Part shown: positions 9,078-15,500 of the stretch, one piece after another
How positions within the stretch are numbered: position 1 is the first letter of the stretch
Layout: each line of letters opens with the position of its first letter
Source of the DNA: Symbiodinium natans
Lineage: Eukaryota > Sar > Dinophyceae > Suessiales > Symbiodiniaceae
DNA length: 15,500 bases
Direction of reading: 5' to 3'
Assembly (NCBI GenBank): GCA_905221605.1
Contig: CAJNDS010000102.1
Coordinates: 562,001-577,500, forward strand
The notes under the pieces: model-generated
What the model was told of the DNA's origin: nothing
Seen by the model: only the letters and a program-made list of their open reading frames with translations
Database searches by the model: none
Position numbers and translations under genes: made by a program

Positions 9078-12000
9078 CTAGTCAACCTCCTCAACGGTCG
9101 GGCCACTGGCGCCTCCGGGGGCGGCGCCACCCATGCCGCCACCGGGCATGCCGCCCTCGGGCATGCCACCGCCACCGGCCGCCTGGTAGACCTTCATCAT
9201 GATTGGGTTCACGACGCCCTCGAGCTCCTTCTGCTTGGCCTCGAACTCGTCCTTCTCGGCCAGCTGGTTCTTGTCCAGCCAATCGAGGGTCTCCTGAACG
9301 GCCGACTCGATCTTCTCCTTGTCGCCGCCCTCGAACTTGTCCTTCAGCTTCTCCTCGTTCAAGGTGTTGCGCATGGTGAAGCAGTAGTTCTCCAGGCCGT
9401 TCTTGGCCTCGATCTTGTGCTTGTTAGCCTCGTCTTCGGCACGGAACTTCTCCTCACGTGTGCTCAGGGTGCCCTGAATGGTACCTAGTGAAAACGCTAC
9501 GAGTAACTTGAGGGCACACTAACCGACAGGAAGCAGAAGCAACTCTCAAGAACAGGCCAAGCGTCTGCTTCTTGCACCATGCGGTCGATCTCGGCCTGCG
9601 ACAGACGGCCCTTCTCCTCGGCGGTTTTGCATTTAGGGTCTCGATACTTGCCTCCTGTGAGGGACTTGCGGGCGCTATACGGGCTCAAGAACCGAAGGTG
9701 CAAACTTGCCAGGTGCTGGCCAAGGATCGTTCGTGATGGTAATCTGGTTGGACTTTCCTGTGGACTTGTCCGAAGCGCTCACGTTCAGAATGCCGTTGGC
9801 ATCGATGTCGTAGGTCACCTCGATCTGGGGCACGCCGCGCGGGGCTGGCGGGATGCCATCCAGGTGGAACTTTCCCAACAAATTGTTGTCCTTGGTCATG
9901 GCTCGCTCGCCCTCAAAGACCTGGATCAACACACCCGGCTGGTTGTCAGCGTAGGTGGTGAAGGTCTGGGCCTGGGGATGTGTCTTGATGTTCAAGCGCA
10001 GTGGAGGGTTTGGGTGTGGAGATAACAACTGCATGGCGTGCAGGCAGGCATCAATGCGGCATTAAGGGCTACTTGGGGCTCGTCCCTCAACAGGCAAAAT
10101 TTAGCTCTATGGTCCATGCAGGCCTTCTTGGTGGGGATGGTGGTGTTGCGCTCGATCAACTTGGTCATCACGCCACCGGCAGTTTCGAGACCCATGGACA
10201 AGGGCGTCACATCCAGAAGCAGAAGGTCCTGCACCTGGGACGAACCCTCGCCAGTCAGGATGGCAGCCTGCACCGCGGCACCATAGGCCACAGCCTCATC
10301 AGGGTTGATGGACCTGTTGGGCTCCTTGCCGTTGAAGAACTCCTGGATCATGGCCTGCACCTTGGGAATGCGCGTGGAGCCACCCACGAGCACCACATCG
10401 TGCACATTCTTCTTGTCGATGCCAGAGTCCTTCAGGCACTTCTCCACGGGGCCCATGGAGTTGCGGAAGTAGTCCATGCACAGCTCCTCGAAACGGGCAC
10501 GGGACAGTGAGCAAGAGTAGTCAATGCCCTCGAAAAGGGAGTCGATCTCGATGGTGGCCTGGGTGGAGGAAGACAACGTTCGCTTGGCCCGCTCGCACTG
10601 TGTTCGCAAACGGCGAAGGGCCCGCTGGTTGCCCGCCATGTCCTTGCCGCGATTCTTTCGCCTCGGATGGAGCAACATGTAGCAAGACCCGATGGCAAGC
10701 TGACCTGTTGACTACTACAAGCTGTTACAAGCTACTGCGACTGCTCGTCGGACAAATTGCTTGAAGTCCTGCATGCAGAAGTCCACGATGCGATTGTCGA
10801 AGTCCTCACCACCCAGATGGGTGTCGCCCGCTGTTGCCTCTGCATGACCAGCTTCTGTGCGCAGCCGCAACAAGCAACCACCAAAACCACAAGCTACGAC
10901 AAACCTCGCTGCCTCGAAACGAGTTTCTGAGTCGAGGGCTTGCATGCCCCCCACTGATTGTGCACCAAGGTAGGGGGCAAGGCTCTCCCGACAAAAGGAC
11001 TGAGGGAAACAAGAGCCTTTTAGCAAGAAGCGGCCTTCACCTCGAAGATTCCATCCTCGATGGTCAAGAGCGAGACATCGAAAGTGCCACCGCCCATGTC
11101 CTTGTTCAACCACTTGATGCTCAGCTACAGTGCGACAGACTGCTTCACCTTGCACCGATTGAATGACAGCGTGCTATGTCGTGTAACCGAGGGTCATAGA
11201 TGAGGACGTTCCTTTCGCCGGAGCCCTTCTTGTCCAGGCCGTAGGCAATGGCTGCCGCAGTTGGCCTTGCTAAGTGCTGGCGCACACATCTGCCAAACCG
11301 TACACGTACATTTATAGCTATTGAGGATTCAGCGTCCGCTTGTTGGCAAGACAAGTGGCTCATTGATGATGCGCAGCACGTTCATGCCGGAGATGGTGCC
11401 TGTCAACGGGTCAAGGTTTTGTGATGGAGACGTCGTGAACAGAACTGAAAGAGGACATTGTGCCAAGACAAGGATGGCGTGTGCAGTATACTATCAGTAT
11501 ACATGATTCCGTCAAACAAGTGTGACAGAATGAGGGCGCGCCTGCATCTTTGGTGGCCTGGCGCTGCGAGTCGTTGAAGTACGCCGGCACCGTCACCACG
11601 GCGTCGTTGATCTTGGTGCCGAGGTACGCCTCCGCTGTCTCCTTCATCTTCAGGAGCACCATGGAAGAGACTTCCTCCGGGTGGAATTTCTTCTCCTGTC
11701 AAAAGCTGCTCGCACATGATGGTTCATGAGAGCTCTGAAGGCATGGGCATGCGCTATGTGAGGCAGGGGATCTGAGGCGGGCTTGGCTTTGGGGATGGGA
11801 TGGGATGGGGAGGAGGTCTCCTGTCCCTCCACGGTGACCACGATGAGCGGCTTGTCGCCGGTACCGGCCTCCACCTTGAAGGGCCACAACTTCATGTCGG
11901 CCTGCACGATGGGATCTTGGAATTTGCGGCCAATCAGGCGCTTGGCATCGAACACCTCAGCACGCTGCAGACCAAAGCCACTCTGCAAACTATGCAATCG

Positions 12001-12554
12001 CAGACCTTCAGACAGCACAACCCAGAAAAGGCAAGACTTGTGCAGGCCATGGGCGGTGTTCTCCGGGTTGCGCGCGACCTGCCCACATGATTGCGTGTGA
12101 AGCCTACAAGTAGCATGGAGTTCGGGTTCGCAGGGTGGCTGCAAGGGCTCCTCCGGGTGAGTGCTGTGCATGCCGTGTGCGTTGTACAAACTAAACCCGG
12201 AGAGTGCCCGACCTGATTCTTAGCTGCGTCGCCAATCAACCGCTCAGTGTCGGTGAAAGCCACATAGGACGGCGTGGTCCTGTTTCCCTGGTCATTGGCA
12301 ATGATTTCGACGCCGTCGTTCTTCCAAACGCCGACGCAGCTGTAAGTGGTGCCAAGATCCTTAGATTCCGTGCGAAGTTTTGAGTGGTTCGGGTTACGGG
12401 TTACGGGTTACGGGTTTAGGGTTTAGGGTTTGGGGGTTTGGGGTTTAGGGTTTAGGGTTTAGGGTTTAGGGTTGCCAAGATGGGAGTCAGGGTTTTGCAG
12501 GAGTCACTCACTGTCATGCCAAGGGTCAATACCAATTGCGGTCTTCTTGGCCAT
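9078..12554 (-). CDS. HSP70: Cytosolic Hsp70, copy 4 (complete, 13 exons, 648 aa; first gene of the array)
   Basis: Same chaperone and exon plan. Exons: 12528-12554, 12213-12359, 12055-12078, 11821-11955, 11542-11695, 11360-11399, 11196-11265, 11035-11100, 10761-10837, 10124-10661, 9729-9971, 9566-9616, 9078-9452; 1947 nt in frame, TAG stop. It is the most upstream copy, and its 5' end differs from the others. Intron 1 (12360-12527, 168 bp against 105) is unrelated in sequence and mostly telomere-like repeat, and the 5' flank matches none of the spacers. Exon 1 still encodes MAKKTAIGI. Intron 2 is 134 bp because of about 75 unrelated bases at 12095-12169. Exon 13 encodes IESAV where copies 2 and 3 have IEAAV (residue 574), the one amino-acid difference I noticed. 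The acceptor before the ATG is weaker than in the other copies, so expression of this copy is less certain than its coding integrity. Confidence 0.93.
12095..12169. other. Unrelated 75-bp segment in intron 2 of copy 4
   Basis: Replaces about 6 bases found in copies 2 and 3, making the intron 134 bp. It is a different sequence, at a different place, from the extra segment in copy 1 intron 2. Confidence 0.75.
12388..12474 (+). repeat. Telomere-like TTTAGGG block inside intron 1 of copy 4
   Basis: Begins with three TTACGGG variants, then runs of TTTAGGG with TTTGGGG variants. It fills about half of the 168-bp intron. In the pre-mRNA it would read CCCTAAA. The other three copies have an unrelated 105-bp intron here. 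Confidence 0.93.
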
Positions 12555-12559
12555 GGCGT

Positions 12560-12583
12560 CTTTAGACAAAATTTAAAGATCAG
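12560..12583 (-). promoter_or_regulatory. Possible weak trans-splice acceptor of copy 4
   Basis: On the minus strand CTGAT (12583-12579) is followed by a T-rich, A-interrupted stretch and TAAAG, with the AG ending five bases before the ATG. The pyrimidine tract is clearly poorer than in the other three copies and the sequence is not homologous to their spacers. It may be the acceptor of the first gene, or this copy may have a true promoter and 5' UTR here. Confidence 0.4.
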
Positions 12584-12654
12584 CACTTGAGATGCGGGGC
12601 GCTTCTAGACTGATGGCTGCAGCACGCACCAGAGAAGGAATGCAATGAACCAAC

Positions 12655-12705
12655 ACCCTCAACCCTAAACCCTAAACCCTACGCCCTACACCCTAAACCC
12701 TAAAC
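12655..12705 (-). repeat. CCCTAAA block upstream of copy 4
   Basis: About seven units, with CCCTACG and CCCTACA variants, about 100 bp upstream of the copy 4 start codon and in the opposite orientation to the intron 1 block. Confidence 0.93.
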
Positions 12706-12808
12706 TGCCCATGTGCCTCACTGGATCTTACGTAATGCCCATGCACTCTGCAGCAAGCCGCGACACTAGGGTTTAGGATTTGCACACTATAAAGGAATCC
12801 TACTGTTT

Positions 12809-12830
12809 GGGGGTCTTTCGAAAGGTCCCC
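12809..12830. repeat. Imperfect inverted repeat around CTTTCGAAAG
   Basis: Perfect 10-bp core with GGGG/CCCC outer arms separated from it by two mismatched pairs. It is single copy in the window and about 255 bp upstream of the copy 4 start. TTC and GAA abut without the two-base spacing of a heat-shock element. Confidence 0.7.
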
Positions 12831-13085
12831 TATGTTCGTAAAGTCCCATTCCTGCCTCTAAACCTTCCTGCGAGCTTGTATTGGATGGTCCTGGTCGTAC
12901 CGCCAGGCCGAAAGCCTTGGGCAACCCGAGCTCCGCGCGCCTCACGCACGCGGCGGCACGCCGATGAACGAGCTCATGACGCAGCCCGACCTCGGTTTTG
13001 CGTTCAGGGCTCTCTTCGGATACAGCTCAAGCTCACTGAGAGGGCACTTATGGGTTGCTCTACTGGCTTTGATGTTTTCTTTGGC

Positions 13086-13111
13086 GGGGGGGGGGGGGGG
13101 GGGGGGGGGGG
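13086..13111 (+). repeat. G homopolymer, 26 bases
   Basis: Unbroken run of G. It may be real, or its length may be a sequencing or assembly estimate. Confidence 0.85.
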
Positions 13112-13298
13112 TGCAGGGGCTTTAGGCTTCGTATAGCGGAGGGCGGCTGCATGAAGTGCATGGGGGGGGTTCAAGATTCAACGCTGCGGTTGAGGATTTA
13201 GGGGACCAGCACCTCGCTCGTTTTCGGATCATGACCCCCAAGCCCTGCAGCATATTCGAGTCTTGGATGGGAAACGGAGAAGAGTGACTACTCTTGGC

Positions 13299-13396
13299 CC
13301 CCTAAACCCTAAACTAAACCCTCAAACCTAAACCCTCAACCCAAACCCTAAACCCTAAACCCTAAACCCTAAACCCTAAACCCTAAACCCTAACCC
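13299..13396 (-). repeat. CCCTAAA block
   Basis: About a dozen units, imperfect at the left and regular to the right. It faces the TTTAGGG block at 13491 across about 95 bp of other sequence. Confidence 0.93.
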
Positions 13397-13490
13397 AGTG
13401 TCTGAGGGCAGCCACTCATCACCTGCGAAGAGAGCTTTAAAGGCCTCCCGAGGCGACAACACACCTTCCCCGCTTTCGCTTCCGGGCTTG

Positions 13491-13640
13491 GTTAGGGCTT
13501 TTAGGGTTTAGGGGTTTAGGGGTTTAGGGTTTGGGGGGGGGGGGTGGGGTTTAGGGTTCAGGGTTCAGGGTTCAGGGTTGGGGTTTGGGGTTAGGGGTTT
13601 TAGGGGTTTGGGGTTTAGAGGGGTTTTGGGGTTTAGACTT
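13491..13640 (+). repeat. Degenerate TTTAGGG block with G12 run
   Basis: TTTAGGG and TTTAGGGG units, a 12-G run at about 13533-13544, then several TTCAGGG units in a row and TTTGGGG variants, decaying toward 13640. Confidence 0.9.
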
Positions 13641-14035
13641 TGGGGATTGATTGGGGTTTCGGGCTTCGGTGATCTAGGGACTCAAGCAACTCAAATGAAT
13701 TATTGTTGTGTGGCGACAGGTTGTATTCAATGGGTACATTGGGATACGAGCGGCAAGTTATGATTCTGGCTCCATTTCGCGTGTCTCAATTTGGGGCGAA
13801 AGGGGGATGTTCCAAGCTCTAGACTATAGAAATAGAACCAGTATGCCTGGATTTCTGGGCTCGTGAAACCCTTTTAACCCCCAGAATATGAACCCAAACC
13901 CTGTAGAGCAATCCGAGAACCCCAAGCCCCCGAGCTTCGGAATAATCCTGCATCCGAAAGCCCCTCCCCTTCCCCACCTCAAAGGAGATCTCTCCCGAAG
14001 ATCCGCGACCTTGAGTGCGGGCGAGCATTGAGGAG
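13641..14035. other. Non-coding stretch, nothing recognised
   Basis: No coding, tRNA or repeat signal could be supported on either strand. Short open frames here are compositionally odd and lack any family resemblance. Confidence 0.5.
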
Positions 14036-14112
14036 TTTAGGGTTTTGGGGTTCAGGGCTTGGGGTTTTAGGGGGCCACAGTTTCTTTTTGGGGGCTTGGG
14101 GTTTCGGGTCCT
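14036..14112 (+). repeat. Degenerate TTTAGGG-like block
   Basis: Strongly mutated units (TTTTGGGG, TTCAGGG, CTTGGGG). Plus-strand frames through it give low-complexity GFRV-type peptides, which are translation artefacts of the repeat. Confidence 0.75.
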
Positions 14113-14242
14113 TTTGCATGGGGAAAATCCTTCCGAAGCCAGGTGTCCGATTGCACAGAGGGCTTTTCAACCTCCGATCCCAAGCCCAACTCTGTGGCCT
14201 TTGCCAAAAGCCTGGAGCCTGTAAACCCGAAGCCCGAAGCTC

Positions 14243-14283
14243 AACACCAACCCTAAAAACCCCCAAACCCTAAGCCCAAAACA
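14243..14283 (-). repeat. Short CCCTAAA-like block
   Basis: A few units with extra A and C and a CCCTAAG variant. Confidence 0.75.
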
Positions 14284-14595
14284 CCAACAGGCTTGCAGCC
14301 CAGGTACGGAGCTCATTCAAGAACTCCTGCGTGGGGGAGAATCCAGGACGCACATCCATCTGCACTCTAACCCTCCGAACCCTGACGCAGACCAAGTCCC
14401 AAACCCTGGACAAAGCCGAAACCTCTTGGATCCGACCCTATGCGTTTCGGCTGCTGCTGGAGATCTACAGCTGTTGGTTTCGCCTGGCAATCCTGGCAAC
14501 CCCTGATGGGCGTGCGATCTGGGGATGCAAGGGCGTCCCTGAACAATTACACAACCCTAGGCCAGCCAGTCGCAAGAACCGATATACCCAAATGC
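14284..14595. other. Non-coding stretch with scattered CCCTGA/CCCTAA words
   Basis: Isolated fragments such as AACCCT are scattered through it, so it may be older repeat decayed beyond recognition. No gene is supported. Confidence 0.45.
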
Positions 14596-14665
14596 CTAAA
14601 CCCCAAACCTGAACCCTCAACCCCATTCCCCCAAGAGGTGTTCGGGTTTAGGGTTTAGGGTTTAG
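14596..14665. repeat. CCCTAAA-like units followed by TTTAGGG units (inverted pair)
   Basis: C-rich units at about 14596-14625 are followed within about 20 bp by three clean TTTAGGG units (14645-14665) in the opposite orientation. Confidence 0.85.
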
Positions 14666-14706
14666 GTGGTAGGCTGCATTTCACTCCTGGCACTCTTCAA
14701 GAGACC

Positions 14707-14766
14707 GTAAACCCTGAACCCTGCAACCCTGATCCCTCATTCCTCCCCTAAACCCTAAACCCTAAG
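14707..14766 (-). repeat. CCCTGAA/CCCTAAA block
   Basis: Degenerate at the left, with two clean CCCTAAA units at the right (about 14747-14765). Confidence 0.8.
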
Positions 14767-14837
14767 GTCTTCCGCCGAAACAGAGATCCCTGGGACCCCC
14801 CCAAATCCTTCGGCAGCTCGGCCACGGTGAGCCCTCT

Positions 14838-14853
14838 GGCCGCCAGCGCGGCC
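14838..14853. repeat. Short GC-rich inverted repeat
   Basis: GGCCGC and GCGGCC flank a four-base CAGC loop. Single copy, function unknown. Confidence 0.6.
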
Positions 14854-14889
14854 TGGTGGTCTAGTCTAGGGAGGGCCTTCTGCATCTCG

Positions 14890-14997
14890 TTTTTTTTTTT
14901 TGGGGGGGGGGGGGGGGGGGTTAAGGGTTTAGGGTTTAGGGCTTAGGGCTTAGGGCTTAGGGCTTAGGGTATAGGGCATAGGGCTTAGGGTGTTTGT
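14890..14997 (+). repeat. T12-G19 homopolymer pair and TTTAGGG/CTTAGGG block
   Basis: A T run (14890-14901) passes directly into a G run (14902-14920), then TTTAGGG units, four GCTTAGG units in a row, and GTATAGG and GCATAGG variants. Confidence 0.9.
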
Positions 14998-15338
14998 TTA
15001 GGTCCAGTGCATCACGGATCTCGGCGGATGCAGAGGGGCCTGGACGCTCCCTGTCTTCACCATCCCGCGGGAGTCAGGGTTGAACCTGAGGAACGGCAGA
15101 TTTTCCCTACTATTTGCTTAAGAACCCCAAAAAAACCTCAAAACAGATTAGTACTTAGAAGGGCGATATAGGGACGATTATCTTATACTATTTTGGGTTC
15201 TTCAGCAGGCAGTAGTTCCGTGGAGGTGTTTGCGGCTAATCCATGTACCGTTTTCCTTGGATCGCAAGGGCCACCTATGGAACATCTTCTGGCACTACTC
15301 GTGCGCAGGGGCCCCAACATTCAACACCATGTTCAAAC
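14998..15338. other. Non-coding stretch containing a foldback
   Basis: No gene recognised. The one clear structure is the inverted repeat at 15116-15206. Confidence 0.5.
15116..15206. repeat. Foldback / MITE-like inverted repeat, about 91 bp
   Basis: The left arm 15116-15132 and right arm 15191-15206 are complementary over 16 bp with one mismatch and one extra C; the shared core is AAGAACCC. The inner 58 bp are AT-rich and lack coding potential. No target-site duplication is visible at the outer edges, so a transposon origin is only a possibility. Confidence 0.6.
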
Positions 15339-15362
15339 ACCCTAAACCCTAAACCCTCAACC
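15339..15362 (-). repeat. Short CCCTAAA block
   Basis: Three units, the last a CCCTCAA variant. Confidence 0.85.
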
Positions 15363-15419
15363 GTTGCCACTGCCCTGCACAGGAATTATCTTGTTGCTTT
15401 ACAGGGGATTATAAGGGAC

Positions 15420-15488
15420 CCGAAACCCTGAATAAGGGCCTAAACCCTAAACCCTAAACCCCAAACCCTAAACCCTAAACCCTAAAGC
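15420..15488 (-). repeat. CCCTAAA block near right window edge
   Basis: A degenerate start, then about seven units with CCCCAAA and CCTAAAG variants. It ends before the window does, so there is no sign that this is a chromosome end. Confidence 0.9.
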
Positions 15489-15500
15489 CTACTCGGGTCC

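Larger units (their letters stand above)
1..12554 (-). repeat. Tandem gene array, about 3.6-3.8 kb per unit
   Basis: Start codons at 1458, 5153, 8775 and 12554 are 3695, 3622 and 3779 bp apart. Each unit is one 13-exon Hsp70 gene plus a 301-302 bp spacer. Unit lengths differ only through intron indels, since all exon lengths are the same. Spacers and most introns are nearly identical by eye, so the array has either expanded recently or been homogenised. The left end is not in the window, so the copy number is at least four. Such head-to-tail arrays of highly expressed genes are well known in dinoflagellates. Confidence 0.95.
12706..13298. other. Non-coding flank, no gene recognised
   Basis: Contains one isolated TTTAGGG unit near 12768-12778, an inverted repeat at 12809-12830 and a G homopolymer at 13086-13111. 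The plus-strand open frame at 12780-13136 runs through the G tract, shows no recognisable domain and is probably spurious. This stretch would hold the upstream control region of the array, but no promoter motif could be named with confidence. Confidence 0.6.

Noticed and set aside
1-12554. Hsp70 copies as pseudogenes or frameshifted fragments, since each open frame covers only part of the protein
   Set aside because: The breaks fall at the same exon borders in every copy and the joined exons give an uninterrupted 648-residue protein.
12600-12615. Heat-shock half site (CTAGAA on the minus strand) upstream of copy 4
   Set aside because: A single half site with no second unit at the right spacing; expected often by chance.
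12785-12795. TATA box (CTATAAAGG)
   Set aside because: It is on the strand opposite the genes and no gene starts to its right; dinoflagellate promoters are not known to rely on TATA.
12780-13136. Possible 118-codon gene
   Set aside because: It runs into a 26-base G homopolymer that yields poly-Gly, has no recognisable domain, and lies next to telomere-like repeats.
14015-14273. GFRV-rich peptides as a repeat protein
   Set aside because: They are translations of degenerate TTTAGGG-type repeat; several frames on both strands give similar low-complexity output.
14853-14880. tRNA gene suggested by a TGGTCTAGT A-box-like string
   Set aside because: There is no matching B box downstream and no cloverleaf; a T run and a G run follow at once.
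15070-15100. tRNA B-box-like GGTTCAACC on the minus strand
   Set aside because: The arms do not form a proper T stem and no A box or acceptor stem is present.
15420-15500. A true telomere at the right end
   Set aside because: The repeats are C-rich here, the wrong orientation for a right-hand chromosome end, and non-repeat sequence follows.
1-15500. CRISPR array, bacterial operon or prophage
   Set aside because: Introns, tandem eukaryotic Hsp70 and telomere-type repeats exclude a prokaryotic reading; no regular repeat-spacer pattern exists.

Overview
The window looks like nuclear DNA of a dinoflagellate. It holds a head-to-tail array of cytosolic Hsp70 genes, all on the minus strand and read right to left. 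Three copies are complete (1761-5153, 5455-8775, 9078-12554) and one is cut by the left edge (7-1458). The dinoflagellate call rests on four things seen in the sequence: near-identical tandem genes with only 301-302 bp between them; introns that mostly start with GC or GA and end in AG|G; a strong polypyrimidine-AG acceptor two bases before the ATG of the three inner copies, as expected for spliced-leader trans-splicing; and dispersed TTTAGGG-type repeats. The genus cannot be told from this window.

Each complete gene has 13 exons at identical positions. Joined, they give 1947 nt, a 648-residue Hsp70 ending in EEVD. By position, the 12 donors are GA, GT, GC, GA, GC, GC, GA, GC, GC, GC, GA, GA, so only one intron is GT-AG. 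At 11 of 12 introns the first two intron bases repeat the first two bases of the next exon, and direct repeats of up to 9 bp span the junctions. The proteins look almost identical between copies, while introns differ by local insertions and replacements. Some blocks, introns included, look identical between two copies but not the third, which suggests gene conversion.

Layout: 1-1458, 5' part (exons 1-8) of copy 1; 1459-1760, spacer; 1761-5153, copy 2; 5154-5454, spacer; 5455-8775, copy 3; 8776-9077, spacer; 9078-12554, copy 4, the first gene of the array in transcription order. Homology to the array breaks at the intron 1/exon 2 border of copy 4, whose intron 1 is largely telomere-like repeat. 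From 12555 to 15500 I see no gene: this is flanking DNA with many short TTTAGGG/CCCTAAA-like blocks in alternating orientation, long G homopolymers and a foldback sequence.

The genes probably act as a dosage array for one abundant chaperone, transcribed together and resolved into single-gene mRNAs by trans-splicing. That last step is inference from the spacer signals and known dinoflagellate biology.
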